Shown: positions 11,028 to 24,100, numbered from the stretch's first letter. The stretch is DNA of 64,000 nt from Acorus gramineus (GCA_030737835.1 JAUJYN010000021.1:868001-932000), one strand, 5' to 3'. Notes: generated from the sequence alone by a model not told the origin. A program made the numbers and translations.

Positions 11028-12379
11028 TTAACAGCAACCAACACACATATATATTGATAGGCAGCTAGGGAACAAAACATTACCTCGAACCATGACGCCC
11101 GAAACCTGCGCCTCCTCAGCCGAAAGCGCTGCAACCCTGCCTTGAACAAACTGCGGCAAAGGAGCAAGAGCACGCCCCGCCGGCTGCCGCTGCTGAGGTA
11201 GCACTCGGGGTCGGCCAGCATCAGGGCAATTGGATCTGATATGCCCGATGCGCTTACAATGGAAACAGCGCCGCCTCTCCGGCCGCCAGGACTGGATGGG
11301 CACTGCCGCAATGGGTACTGGATCCCACTCTGGCACCACATCCACTGGAGGAGAGACAGCCGCTGACTGATTGAAACGGGGCCTCTTCCTCTTGCGCTGC
11401 CCCTGGTCCCGACTCCCGGAAGGACCCTGATTTGCAGAATGGGTCGAAACCCCCGCGATGATCCCGAGGTCTCGCTCGACTGTCTTCGCCCGAGACACCA
11501 AGTCCGAGAACCTCGAGAAAGCATGGGAGGAGACATGCACCCGAATGGCGCTGCAGAGACCAAGCTCGAAACGGCGGCACCGCGCCTCTTCGTCCATCAC
11601 CAAAGCTGGAGCGAATCGGGATAACCTCGTGAAGCGCGTGGAGTAATCGGCGACAGACATAGAGCCTTGCGTCAACCGCTCAAACTCCTGCACCACGATC
11701 TGCTGCGCCGAGAACGGGAAGTACTCCTCCAGGAAATACCTCTGGAATCCTGCCCAAGAAAGCTGCTCCACTCCTCTGGAATGTCCACCACTCGGGTAGC
11801 CCACCAGTCGGCAGCGCTACCCTTCAGCATGAAGGTGGCCAGAGAGACTCGCTGGCGATCGGTGCAAAGCATGGTCGAGAAGATCACCTCCACCTCCATC
11901 AACCATCGCTCTGGGGCAAGGGGATCCGCCAACTGGCCATAGAACTCGGGAGGATGGAGCTTCAAAAAGGCTGCGAGGCTACTCTGCTGCACCCGCGCTG
12001 CAGCCTCTAGTCCCACCTCCCTCGCCAGGGGATCCTGAACCCTCGCCGCTGGAATCACCACGGGGACTGGGGGTACTTCGGGTACCACAGACGAATCTGC
12101 TGCCAAGGGGACCTGTGGAACTGCATCACGGGCCGCCCTCAGCTCCCGGATCTCCCGCGCCTGCTCTACCAACGCTCTGGTCTGCGCCTCCAGTGCCTTG
12201 ATCCGAGTCTCCACCGAATCCGCTATCCGAGCGAACGCACGTTCCCGTGCGGGAGGCTCCTGCGCCGATCCTGGCCTCACAGCCGTGGACTCTCCAGTAG
12301 CATCCTCGCCTCTAGCAGGTCCGGAAACCTCCAAAGGTCGAGAGGGACCATGTCCGCGCCGTCCTCCACGAGGAGACAT
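11028..12379 (-). pseudogene. gag: gag of element A, frameshifted
   Basis: Capsid/nucleocapsid polyprotein of a Ty3/Gypsy element. The start at 12379 (MSPRGGRRGHGPSRP) is the one conserved with C, G and K; a further in-frame Met upstream is not conserved. A coiled-coil region (ALEAQTRALVEQAREI) leads into the retrotransposon gag domain. Relative to the intact gag of G one base is missing near 11770-11785, so the frame breaks after WATRVVDIP. The second frame continues from LSWAGFQRYF to a CX2CX4HX4C zinc knuckle (CFHCKRIGHIRSNC) and stops soon after RGNVLFP, where protease should begin. Confidence 0.88.
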
Positions 12380-12480
12380 ATCAGCAATCCTAAGAAAACC
12401 AGACACTAGGATCAGAATACTCATATCAAAATCCTAGGACTCATCTCTACGAAAGAAGACCATTGGCTCTGACAGGACCA

Positions 12481-12493
12481 GGCTCTGATACCA
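12481..12493 (-). other. Primer binding site of element A
   Basis: Sense TGGTATCAGAGCC, complementary to the 3' end of plant initiator tRNA-Met. It starts a few bases inside the 5' LTR boundary at 12500. Confidence 0.9.
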
Positions 12494-14259
12494 CCTTTTT
12501 GTCACGCCCCGGGCGTCCCCGAGACGCGGCAAGTGTATATAAAATATCAGAATCTACACAGGAGGTCAATAATATCATACACAAGCTACTAGAATGACAT
12601 ACAGACAACAAAAGCAGGGCTGACATGATATATACACCAAATGCGGATAACTAAAGACTGAATCTGTAATCAAAACACACTACAGACTCCATACATAATC
12701 ACATGTCCTGTGAGAGCCAATATACATACAAAGACATCCAAATACAACACAAACGCGTGCCCAAGCACGGAAAATAATACATACTGGTACAAGGGATGCT
12801 GATAGTCTCTGCAACTCGCGGGACGTGGCGCTACTCCGCTACTGATGAAGTCCCTCGGGGAGCTCCTCCTCTGGATCCGACTCAGATGACACTGAAGAGA
12901 AAATATTATGCGAGGGGTGAGCCACACGCTCAGTGAACGGCACAACCCATGCATCACAGACAATATTGACCACAACCAGATAATCCTTATAATCCACAAT
13001 TCATATTACTTAATCCACAAATGATAGCACAACTCAAAGCCGTGGGTTGCTCAATCGCCAACCCACTACACCCTCACCCTCACCCTTCAATGGGCGACAA
13101 AGGATATTGGGACTGGCTACACATAACCAGCGGGTCGCTTCCGCCAACCCGCCACACCCTCACCCTCACCCTTCAATGGGTGACATAGGATATTGGGACT
13201 AACTGCACCAAAAACCAACGGGTCGCTTCCGCCAACCCGCTACACCCTCACCCTCACCCTTCAATGGGTGACATAGGATTTTGGGACTTACAAGCATCCA
13301 ATCACAACTCCAGTGGGTCGTTCATCGCCAACCCACTACACCCTCACCCTCACCCTTCAATGGGTGACATAGGATTTTGGGACTGACTAGGCTGTTGGTC
13401 ACCCTTGGTCCACCGATAGTCTCTCCTCCACTCCGTAGGCCGCCTGGTCTACTCCCACATTCAGCACAGTCCGTCCTAAATCAGGAGGTGCCTACTGATG
13501 GGAGCCCTCTGTCAGGAAGGCCTGTCTAACGCTGGGGTAGTCTCTACCAGATCCAACGAAGGGAACAGAACAGCCTACCCATCGCATATGATCCACTTGG
13601 ATCCGCAGACGGCACATTATAACAACACTAATGTTCTGAATTCCTCAGAACCCACCAGGGCGCATAACTACGATGCGGGGAACATGCATAAGGTTATAAC
13701 AAGGGTGGAATATCATTGGGGAAAGAAACTCGGGAGGGCAGCGTGAGTTCCCGTTATAGGACACCCCCGACAACCAAACAAGGAACACGGTGTACCCTAA
13801 CCCGGGTCTCACCGCTGTCCTCGCAAGGCCCCTCCCCTATAATATTCACTATAACATGCATTTAACAAATACTAGCATTTAATTTAATAAATAAACTAGT
13901 AGGGCACATGCATCGGTCGGGCTTCCTAACATGGAAACAGGGGACATGCTGCATGGCTCATACACATCCTAAGGGTGCAAGTCCCTAACATGCAAAGTCT
14001 AGGGTAACATGCATTCTACAATTAAATCATGCTCGCATGATATACACATTACAATATGTCAATATTTATCCATGGTGCCCCAGGAGAGGTCGGTATACGC
14101 CCAAGTGCGTATAACACCTCTCTACTGGGTTGGATTGTCCCACTCACCAGAGATCGGGGTCGTCGCGCGACCGTCCGTCTAGATCTGCAAGACAGACATT
14201 CAATATGGTGAGAAACCACACAATTTATACATAGAAGTGCTTAGAAATACCCAAAACTA

Positions 14260-15420
14260 GGATAAGCATGCATACGGGCTCGCACGCATGCGAGCACGCG
14301 CGTACGCACGCGAGTCCGAGTGCCCCGACACCTACCCGAACCCTCGGGCAGCCATTCGCATGGCCCCCTGCATGCGCACGCACGAATGCGCACGAATGCG
14401 CACGCACGCACACACCCCGGCACCATCGGCGCACTGCCGCGCGCTTGCCCGCGAGCCCAGACGCGCACCCGCACGCATGCGCACGCTCGCGCGCGCCCAC
14501 GTGCACCGCGCGTCCAGCCCGCGCCCCTCGCGCAGCACCCCGCGCACTGCCCCAGCATGCCCCAGCACGCGCACACACGTGCATGCACGCGCGCGCGCGC
14601 ACTGGTTCCCTGCCCAGCGCCCAGGCGCACCCAGGCGCACTGGCCGCGCGTGCGCACGCCCGCGCGCCCCCGCGCGCGACCGCGCACTCCCGCGCCCACC
14701 CCCGCTCGCGCCAGCACCCGCGCGCACCCGCGCACCCACTCCGCGCGCACCCGCGCACCCGCGCGCACGCACCCGCGCACGACTGCGCCTGCCAGCGCCC
14801 AGCGCCCAGCACCCGGCACCCGCGACCCAGCGCCCAGCGCCCGGGACCCTCACCCAGTGTCCACGCGCACGCCCGCGCAACACGGGCCCAGCGCGCCTGG
14901 CAGCACGCGCCCAGCGCGCCTGCCAGCCTGCCCGCGCTGCTGCCCGCGTTGCCTGCCTGCGCGCGTCGCCGAGTGGCCCGAGCACCGCTCGCCTGCACGC
15001 CCGGGGCACTGCCCGCCTGATGCCTGAGCGCCCCTGCACCCCCCGAGCGCACGCCCGCGCGCGCGCCCGCGCGCACACGCTCGCGCGCCCAGCAAACTGG
15101 TGCCCTTCTCCCAGCCTACCCAGCTAGCCCTGCCAGCCTAGCACCCGACAAGCCCTGCACGCCCAGCACCAGGCACGCCCAGCGCCAGCCCGAGCGCACG
15201 CCCGCACGCACGCCCGCGCGTACGCATGCGCGCGCCCTTCCTGCGGCCCTGCCTGCTGCGCCTGCGGCTGCTGCGCCTGCTGCTGCTGCCCTGCCATCCT
15301 GCCCGAGCCCGAGCTCCTCTACCACCCACCTCCGACCACCACCACAGCCTCCGACCGCCTCCCACAGCCCTCCGACGGCCACCCACCGCCGCCAACCGCC
15401 TCCCAACCACAAAACCACCC
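14260..15420 (-). repeat. CpG-dense tract of the right LTR of A
   Basis: Counterpart of 7930-9080. The Ala/Arg/Pro-rich frames on both strands shift relative to the partner LTR, which argues against protein-level selection. Confidence 0.8.
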
Positions 15421-15777
15421 CCTAGCATACATCTATGCAAGAAAAAGAGGGAAAGGGGGCTTACCAAGGGGAGGAGGGAAAGTCCGGTTGCTCTCCGCGC
15501 ACCGAAACCTCTCCCAAAAGGTTTCCAACTCCCCGATCTACCTCCACCACCGAGATGGCTCAAATCAGGGACGAAGAGAGGGCGGACGTACGGGCAAAAC
15601 TCGCCGGAATTGGGATTTGAAAACACCGGAGTGTAGATCGGGACCCGATCTACACTTCCTATGTTTTAGGTTTTAAGTTTTGAGGGGTCTAAGGGCCTCA
15701 AACGGAAGAAAAACGGAGGAGAGGAGAGAGGGGGCTCAAGGTAGGGGATGATGAACGGTAACTCGGAATTTACATCC

Positions 15778-15790
15778 CACATATATATAG
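15778..15790 (-). promoter_or_regulatory. TATA box of the right LTR of A
   Basis: Sense CTATATATATGT, at the position equivalent to 9443-9451 in the other LTR. Confidence 0.6.
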
Positions 15791-16896
15791 CGTGCGACTT
15801 AAAAACCCGGATACGCCCCGGAACTGTGAAATTTTTGGAAACGATGCCGGAATTCAACGAAATTTTCGTGAGAGGTCTAAAATGGCACCAGGACACCAAA
15901 TATGCAGTTAGATTTTCAATCGGAGTCCTCTAGCTCAGGACGATAGCTAACAGTCCAAAAATTAGCGGTACCGATCGAAAAACAGAAAAAAACGAAAAAC
16001 TGCCAGAACGCTCTAACGGTTACCAGCAGGCTAAAAAGTGACACATATATAACAGAGGGTGAGGATGAGGTGAAGACACGTCACCGCGTGACCCATTCGT
16101 GGTTCGTCCGTTCCCATAGTTGTCGGGCCTGTTTGCGTATCGATGTTCAAAGACATCGTTGGGCAGTTATCTCAGGGATTGATGATCCAGTAGTGTTGTG
16201 TAGACTAGTAATTCCGGATCTATTCGACCAACGGTATGGTCTCTCCCCAAAAGTCCCAAGAGTCATCCTCCGGGAGTGAGGGCGAGGGTGAGGTTGGTCG
16301 CCCAGCTGCGTGACCTTGTTATCCATTGGGTTTCTACCCATGTTTTCCTTGAGAGGAAATTGTTTGTCTTGAACTGTTCTATGGTGATTGGTTTCCAGCC
16401 ACTTACTGAGCTTGTAGCTCACCCCTCGCATACTGTTTCTTTTCAAGGGCAGTGTTGGGCATGGAGCTGGAGCTTCCCTGTGGCGTGGTCTTGTGGGCGT
16501 GGAGCGTTCTTCCAGCGGGTGGCGAGTGCGAGGCTGTCAGCAGTTCTAGAGTCATTTTATGTATTGTAATCGTGTATGTGGCACAGGTTGTATTTTATTT
16601 GGACTAGACTTGGCTCTCACAAGACAGTGATTGTGTATTTGAGTCTGTAATAATGTTTTTGGGTTTATAGACATTGTTATATATTATGCTTCCGCTTTTC
16701 AGTCAGTTATCATTATCTTTGCTTTGCTACCTTGTGTGTTGTTGTTGGAGTCTTTATTGACCTCAGGTATTGATAGCTGATATTTCATTATTACCACGTC
16801 TCGGGGACGGCCGCCCTGGGGCGTGACAGTAGTGAATAAATTGTAGCTTCAGTTTGTAAGTTTACTAAATTATAATGATTCTACATTCATTTCAGT

Positions 16897-18417
16897 ATGG
16901 CCCGAAAGCCTCGCATTCCACTGACCACCTCGCTTCGAAGACGTTAATCAGAAAGACTTGCCAAACATGCATCGTCTGGTTCAGTAGTTCCACATGTGGA
17001 ACAACCAGTTGTAGATGATCCTGAGGTAGAGGGAGAGGAGGCGGAAGAAGGCGAATTGACACTCAAAATTTTAGATTCAGACATAGACCCAAACAGTCTA
17101 AATGGTCCTTTCCCGAGTGGACCTAAAACAGGCGCAGTTCTTGTTGATTACAGGCATCATATCGCGTATCGTGTTTGGAACAGAAAGGTACATCTGAATT
17201 CATATCATTATTTTGTTTATGCTAATGTGTTTTGTGTATGATATCATTTAAAAGGTACGACTATTCGATTATGTGTAGGGCGATCGAACATTACGATGTT
17301 GTCAACCTACCAAAACCATGGAGGGATGGAATGTCCATGATGAATCAACCATCTTTAAGAACATGGTGAAGCAAAGTGGCCTGTGGCCGCTGGTTGAATA
17401 TAGTTTCCACGCACCAAAAAGACATTTAATTAGTTCAATGGTAGAAAGGTGGCATCCAGAGACGAACACCTTTAACCTACCATTCGAAGAGATGACCATC
17501 ACCCTCGATGACGTGACACAAATAATTGGAATCCTAGTGATGGGCAGAGCAGTGTACGGGTCAACATCCATGGACATTGAGGACGCCTCAAAATTAGTTT
17601 TTAAAAGCCTGAATCTACCGATGAATTAGATTCATGAGGAGTTGTGTCTGCATAACAGCAGTGGTTTGAGATTGAATTGGTTGAGGGATAAGTTGGTCTT
17701 AAAGTCAACTAGTTTGCCGGAGGAACGCATTCACTTCGTGGTTAGGGGTTTCTTATTGTTTGTGCTAGGGTGTACTCTATTCTGTGATAAGACCGGCACT
17801 AGCGTTTTAGTATCATATTTAAAATAATTGAGCAATATAGAGGACATTGCATCAGTTGGTTGGGGGGCTGCTACACTCGCTCATCTATATTGACAATTAG
17901 GGATTGCATCCCGTGCAAAGTGCAGGCAGATTTCTGGATTTCTTACACTTTTGGAAGTAAGTTCATTTACTCCTCCATGTTTAGTTGATCCTTTCGCTTA
18001 AATATCTAAACTATACTCTCACGACTGGTTTGTAGGTATGGGTGTACGAGCACTTTGCCTTTCTCAATCCCGCACCGAATCCAAAGTATACGGAAGATGC
18101 CTCTCGTTCTAATCGATGGACCAACTGTCGTAATGCACCGGGGTTACCGAATAATTCAGTTGATATCATTCGGGAGATTCTAGATATGACCACGGCCGAG
18201 CAAGTAATATTTTACTTCTTTTCTATTTGTTATATACTTAAATTGTAAAATGCAGTCACATTTTTTTATTTCATTCAGGTAGAGTTTGATCCATATCGAT
18301 TAGTCCAGGAACGTAGACCGCTCCCGGACTACACCTTCTTTAAGAGGTGTCTTTGTGTCAATGTGATATTTGAACCGTATCTACCAGACCGGGTACTTCG
18401 ACAGCTTGGCCATTTTC
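16897..18417 (+). pseudogene. Plant mobile domain (PMD) gene fragment, four exons, four in-frame stops
   Basis: Matches the plant mobile domain found in MAIL1/MAIN-like proteins and in plant transposon-borne genes. Exons: 16897-17187, 17279-17956, 18036-18203 and 18279-18417, with GT..AG introns all in phase 0. Recognisable stretches are GAVLVDYRHHIAYRVW in exon 1, RCCQPTK, MTITLDDV and LLFVLGCTLF in exon 2, WVYEHFAFLNP in exon 3 and FEPYLPDRVLRQLGHF in exon 4. The frame stays open across exons except for stops at 16945 (TAA, codon 17), 17627 (TAG), 17825 (TAA) and 17891 (TGA). LTR I cuts off the 3' end. An acceptor-like TTCAG directly precedes the ATG, so a 5' leader intron was probably present. 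The stops make a normal protein unlikely. Confidence 0.85.
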
Positions 18418-19914
18418 TGTCATGCCCCAGGGCGGCCGTCCCCGAGACGTGACAATAATAAAATATCAGCTATCAATACCTGAGGTCAATAAAGACTCCA
18501 ACAACAACACACAAGGTGGCAAAGAAAGGATAATGATAACTGACTGAAAAGCGGAAGCATAATATATAAACAATGTCTGTAAACCAAAAACATTATTACA
18601 TACTCGAATACACAATCACCGTCCTGTGAGAGCCAAGTCTAGACCAATGAAAATAGAACCTGTGCCACATGCACGATTTACAATACATACAATGACTCTA
18701 GGACTGCTGACAGCCTCGCACTCGCCACCCACAGGAAGAACGCTCCACGCCCATAAGACCACGCCACAGGAAAGCTCCAACTCCACTCCCAACACTGCCC
18801 CTGAAAAGAAACAGTATGCGAGGGGTGAGCTACAAGCTCAGTGAGTGGCTGGAAACCAATCACCATACAACAGTTCAATACTAAGGCAATTTCCTTTCAA
18901 GGAAAACATGGGTAGAAATCCAATGGATAACAAGGTCACGCGGCGGCGCGACCAACCTCACCCTCACCCTCACTTCCGGAGGAAGACTCTTGGGACTTTT
19001 GGGGAGAGACCTGTTATATATGTGTCACTTTTTAGCCTTCTAGTAACCATTGGAACATTCTGGCAGTTTTTCAGCTTTTTCGTTTTTCGATCGGAACCGC
19101 TAAAATTTTGGACTTTTAGCTATCATCTTGAGTTTGAGGACTCCGATTGAAAATCTAATTGCATATTATGTGTCCTGGTGCCATTTCATGCCACTCACAA
19201 AAATTTCATCGAATTCCGGTAACGTTTCAGAATTTCACAGTTCCGAATCGTATCCGGGTTTTGACCGAGCAAAAAGTCATTGGGAGACTTGACTTGGTCA
19301 ATGTGGGCCCATGACTTGGTCAAATGATTTTGGCTTTTAGTGTGGTTGGGTTGACTAGGGTCAAAGTGCACTTAGATCACCTAAACCTAGCCTAAACCTA
19401 ATTAGGGCTAAGTTAAGTGGGTGTGAGTGTGTGTGGTGTGTGTGTGGGGTGCTTTAAGTGGGCGCCCAAGCATAGTGTCTCCCCCCACTATTCATCATCT
19501 TCTCCACTCAATCTCTCTCTCTCCCCTCTCTTTATTTCTTTGTTTTGACCTAGCTAGGGTGGTTGAATCAAGAAACCCTAGAAAGAGAAAAGAAAGGTGA
19601 GGACCCGATCTATCCATCCATGGTCTTGGATCTTCATTTCCCTTTGTTTTTCCTCCTCTAATGGACCCTCTTCTCCTCTGTTTTCAGCCCCTCTTTGGCT
19701 GAGTGGAGACCTTGGTGGTGGTGGTCTTGGAGGTGGTGTTTCGGTGCGCGAAGAGCACCCGATCTCCTTCCCTTCCCTTCCTCTCCTTTGGGTGAGCTTC
19801 CTTTCCTTCCATTCTTGTTTAGATGCATGTTAGGAGGTGTTTTTGGGTGTGCATGGGTGTTGGGGAGTTGGAGGGGGCTGTTGGGGGCGGGTGGAGGTGT
19901 TACGGTTGGCTCGG

Positions 19915-20306
19915 GTGCATGCGGGCTCAGCGGCGCGCGCAGGCAGGCAGGCGCAGTGCGCGCAGGGCGAGCGGGGAGTGCGTGCGGGTACTGCGCTGGG
20001 GCGCAGTGCGTGCGGATGCGCGTGCGGGGCGCTGCGCTGGGGCGCAGTGCGCGCGGGTACATCCGGGGCTGGACGCGCGGTGCGCACGGGCGCGCGCGTG
20101 CGTGCGCCCGAGCGTGCGGTGTCTCTGGGTGCGCGGGTTGGGCTCGGCAGCGTGTCTGGGCGTTCGAGCACGGGGCTCGGCAGTGCGTCTGGGCGCACGG
20201 GTCGGGGCGCGGCTGTGCGCCCTCGTGCGGGTGGCCGTGCGCATGGCGGCCCGGCGGTGCGGGAGTGAGTCGTGGGGGACTCGGGCTCGCGTGCGTACGG
20301 GCCGTA
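19915..20306 (+). repeat. CpG-dense tract of solo LTR H
   Basis: Shorter than in A and interrupted at its 3' edge by element C. Cys/Ala/Arg-rich open frames cross it on both strands and are not genes. Confidence 0.7.
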
Positions 20307-23300
20307 TGTCACGCCCCAGGGCGGCCATCCCCGGGACGCGGAAAGTGTATATATGATATCAGCAGTCAATACAGGAAGTCAATAATATACCCTAAACAAC
20401 ATCAACAATTTCGACACAGACAACAAAGGGGCTGACATGATATATACACAAATAGTGGAAGCTAAAAGACTGAATCTGTAACTCAAAGACATAGTACAGA
20501 CTCGATACACAATCAAATGTCCTGTGAGAGCCAATATATACAAAGACATCCAAATATAATACAAACGCGTGCCCAAACACGAAATATAATACATACAATC
20601 AAAAGGGATGCTGATAGCCTCTAAAACTCGCGGGACGTGGCGCTACTCCGTTACTGATGAAGTCCCTCGGGGAGCTCCTCCTTCAGCTCTGACTCAGATA
20701 ACACTGAAGAATAATAATTATGCGAGGGGTGAGCCACACGCTCAGTGAATAGCAGAACCCATGCATCACAATTTATATTGACCACCAGAAATTATTAACC
20801 ACAATTTTATTCAAGCTTCAAAGTGGTAGGAATTAAACAATCCAGTGGGTCACTATATCGCCGACCCACTACACCCTCACCCTCACCCCTCAATATGGTG
20901 ACATAGGATATTGGGACTTACCAGGCTGATAATCATCCTTACACAAATCCAGTGGGTCGCTATCGCCAACCCACTACACCCTCACCCTCACCCTCAAACT
21001 GGTGACATGGTCTTTTGGGACTTACTAAGCTGATAATCATCACTACACAAATCCAGTGGGTCGCTACAACGCCGACCCACCACACCCTCACCCTCACCCC
21101 TCAATATGGTGACATAGGATATTGGGACTGACTAGGCTGTTGGTCACCCTTGGTCCACCGATAGTCTCTCCTCCACTCCGTAGCCGCTTGGCCACTCCCA
21201 CATTCAGCACAGTCCGTCCCAAATCAGGAGGTGCCTACTGATGGGAGCCCTCTCACGGGACGGCCTTTCTAACGCTGGGGCAGTCTCTACACGGATCCAA
21301 CGAAGGGAACAGAATAGCCTATCCATACACATATGATCCACTCGGATCACAACACATCTCAACAACTCTAATGTCATGAATTCTTCAGAATTCCTCAAGG
21401 GCGCATAACCAAGATGCGGGGAACATATATAATAATAATTAACGAGGGTTATAATATTATTGAGAAAAGAATCCTTGGGAGAGCAGCATGAGGTCCCGAT
21501 ATAGGACATCCCGACAACCAAACAAGGAACACGGAGCACCCTAGCCCGGGTCTCAATGTTGACCTCGCAAGGCCCCTCCCTATAATATTATCTAAGACAT
21601 GCTAATAATCATATGCTAGCATTTAATTCAATAAATTAAACTAGTAGGACATATGCATAGCTTGAGGCTTCCTAGCATGAGAACAGGGTGACAGGATGCA
21701 TGGCTCTTACACATATCCTAAGAGTGCAAGTCCCTAACATACGCGGTCCAGGGTAGCATGCATACTACATATTCATCATGCTTGCATGGATTATATATTA
21801 CACAAGTTAATATAGACTATGGTGTCCCAGGGGAGGACGGTATACGCCGAAGTGCATATAGCGCCTCCCTACTGGGTTGGGTTGTCCCACTCACCGATAG
21901 TCGGGTCGTCACGCGATCATCCATCAAGATCTGCAAAATAGGGTAATCAATTCGGTGAGTAAAATACACAAATACACCAAAAATACTCTAAAAATATACA
22001 CAACACTCGGGCAAACGTACATACGGCCCGTACGCACGCGAGTCCGAGCACCCCGACTCACTCCTGAACCCCCGGGCAGCCGTACGCACGGCCACCCACC
22101 CCGGGCGCACAGCCGAGCCCCGGCCCGCCCACCCAGACGCACTGCCAAGCCCAGCCCGCACGCCCGGACACCCTGCCGAGCCCCCTGGTGCATCGCGCGC
22201 TCCCTGCGCCCAAGCGCAGCAACCCGCGTGCACACCCGCACTCCCAGCGCCCCACTGCGCGCGCACAGCACGCCCTGCGCCTCTGCGTAGTGCTCCGCGC
22301 GCACGCCCCCGCACGGCCTCCTGCGCACAGCACTAGCACGCGGCTGAGCTCGCGCAGCACGCCCTGCGCCTCTGCGCAGCGCTCCGCGTGCACGCCCTCG
22401 CACGGCGCCCAGCACGCAGCTCCCGCACGCTCCAGCTCCACCCACGCACACGCCCGCGCTGCCTTGCCAGCATGCCCGATAGCGCCCAGCCCTGCGCTTG
22501 CCTGCGCTGCCCTGCCTGCCTGCCTGCCAACCCGGGACAGCCCCACCACCACTCCGACGGCCACCAATGGCCTCCAACCGCCACCAACCGCCACCAACGG
22601 CCACCCACCGCCACCCATACTCAAAAACACCCTCCTAACAATCATCTAAACAAGAAAGGAAGGAAAGGAAACCTTACCCAAGGAAGGAAAGGAAGGAAGG
22701 GAAGATCGGTTGCTCTTCGCGCACCGAAACACCTCCTCCAAGGCCACCACCACCAAGATCTCCTTCAGCCCTCGAAATGGCTGAAATCAGAGGAGAAAAG
22801 AGGGCATGAGAAGGGGTCACACACGTGGGAACTCGAATCCGAGACCACCGGAAGGTAGATCGGGAGCTCACCTATCCTTTCTCTTCCTTAGGTTTTTTAT
22901 TTCAACCACCTTAGCTAGGTCAAAAATGAGGTTTAAAGAGAGGGAAGAGAGAGAATTCTTGGTGGAGAAGATGATGAATAGTGGGGGGAAAGATATTTTT
23001 AGCTCACTTATAAGTCAACTCCCCCTTAGATTAGGCTAAGCTAGGTTAATTAGGGTTTAAGTTAGCATTAGGGAGGCTTAAGTGTGGTTTGACCCTAGTC
23101 AACCCAACCACACTAAAATCCAAACACATTTGACCAAGTCATGGGGCCCACTTTGACCAAGTCAAGTCTCCCAATGACTTTTCGCTCAGTCAAAACCCGG
23201 ATACGCTTCGGAACTGTGAAATTCGATGAAACTTTCGTGAGTGGCTTGGAATGTGATCATGACACATAATATGCAATTAGATTTTCAATCGGAGTCCTGC

Positions 23301-23422
23301 AAACTCAGGACGATAGCTAACAGTCCAAAATTTTAGCGGTTCCGATCAAAAAATGAAAAAACAAAAAACTGCCAGAATGTCCCAATGGTGACCAGAAGGT
23401 TAAAAGTGACACATATATAACA
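20307..23422 (-). repeat. 3' LTR of element C
   Basis: Contains three 88-base repeat units (about 20844-21140), the module (21473-21572) flanked by ATAATATTAT-type direct repeats, a CpG tract (22050-22620), the exon-like block (about 22700-22860), the ATGATGAATAGT start motif (22971-22982, reverse) and a TATA-like ACTTATAAGT (23007-23016). Confidence 0.9.
21473..21572 (-). repeat. 100-base module, left LTR of C
   Basis: Ends CCTTGGGAGA and CCTCGCAAGG. Flanked on both sides by an ATAATATT-type direct repeat. Copies at 26708-26807 (D), 30177-30276 (E), 35259-35358 (F) and 45080-45179 (right LTR of C) have the same length and position. Confidence 0.75.
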
Positions 23423-23435
23423 TTCTTCCCCCCTT
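23423..23435 (-). other. Polypurine tract of element C
   Basis: Sense AAGGGGGGAAGAA, abutting the 3' LTR. Confidence 0.85.
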
Positions 23436-23439
23436 AGGA

Positions 23440-24100
23440 AATTTTGTCCCCAAAATAAATACAAAAACATCTAGGAAGGGAAGAGATGCGGATACGCGTC
23501 ACGCAAGGCATTCCCGAGCCCCCAAATGGCCTCGGCACCGGAACGGTGCTGCCATCGCACCTTGACCAATTGGACGGTCTTGGTGCAGAGCCCTTTCTCA
23601 CGGCGGTCCATGATCTCAATTGGCTACTCCACGAATGACAAGCCCAGCTCGAAGACGAGCGGCTTGAACGGGATGACGTGAGCAGGATCGTGGACACAGC
23701 TCACACCCAACCGCGATGCCTCGGAGCAAACTGCGAACCCACCCCTCCCAGATGGAAGGGTAAGAACTGGCACTGAGATGAGCCTTCGCTTAAACTCCAG
23801 GAAGCTCTCCTCGCAAGATGGGGACCATTCGAACCGGACATCCTTCCAAGCGAGGCGGTTAGGAGGTACAGCTATCTTCGAGAAACCCTCGACAAACCTC
23901 CCACAATGACCCACCAAGCCCAGAAAGCTCCGAATCTCAGTGGGGTTTGACGGTCGACGCCAAATTGACACAACAAGCGTCTTGACCGGGTCCACAGACA
24001 TGCCCTTGCCAGAAAATCACGTGGCCCTGAAAACCATACTCTCCAACCAAAACTCGCACTTAATCCACCATCAGCTGATGCTTCCAGGGTATTCCTTGAC
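23440..24100 (-). pseudogene. Reverse transcriptase/RNase H end fused to integrase tail (element C)
   Basis: The longest open piece (24001-23624) reads [45 protein letters not shown] and TLPSGRGGFAVCSEASRLG (reverse transcriptase thumb into RNase H). It then passes directly into VHDPAHVIPFKPLVFE of the integrase tail before a stop at 23624. The tail continues to the chromodomain-like QLVKVRWQHRSG. The joint is the same as in G, so the deletion is inherited, not independent. Confidence 0.85.

Larger units (their letters stand above)
6175..16054 (-). mobile_element. Element A: complete non-autonomous Ty3/Gypsy element, target duplication GAGGG
   Basis: Two LTRs (6175-9715 and 12500-16054) enclose a 2.8-kb inside. 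GAGGG is present at 6170-6174 and again at 16055-16059, so the ends are exact. Reading on the - strand: 5' LTR, primer binding site (12481-12493), broken gag (12379-11028), an LTR-derived block (about 11020-10481), the 100-base module (10370-10469), a short reverse transcriptase/RNase H piece, the integrase tail, and the polypurine tract (9716-9727). Protease, most of reverse transcriptase and the integrase core are absent, so it could move only with help in trans. Confidence 0.93.
12500..16054 (-). repeat. 5' LTR of element A
   Basis: 3,555 bases, near-identical to 6175-9715 over the 88-base repeat region (13038-13388), the module (13730-13830) and the exon-like blocks. The CpG tract (14260-15420) carries most of the length differences. 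A TATA box lies at 15778-15790. Confidence 0.92.
3003..16828 (+). mobile_element. 3' LTR of element B, split by element A
   Basis: The LTR starts TGTTATGCCTGTGTCA after the polypurine tract and ends GGGGCGTGACA at 16828. It consists of 3003-6174 plus 16055-16828; A lies between, with GAGGG duplicated. Rejoined length is about 3.9 kb. Its sequence matches LTR I (18418-62567) more closely than LTRs A, C, G or K. Internal parts are a TATA box at 3591, a donor-like TTGGTAAGC near 3920, a G/C-rich tandem repeat (about 4190-4440), a donor-like GGTGAGTAG near 4600, and a tandem duplication near 5811-6110. No gene lies inside. Confidence 0.85.

Noticed and set aside
16897-18417. PMD fragment as a functional gene
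   Set aside because: Four in-frame stops, one at codon 17, and a truncated 3' end. The intact introns show only that it decayed recently.
18418-18428. TGTCAC...GTGACA ends considered as inverted repeats of a DNA transposon
   Set aside because: Primer binding sites and polypurine tracts lie precisely next to the ends, and five-base duplications flank whole elements. TG..CA ends are normal for LTRs.
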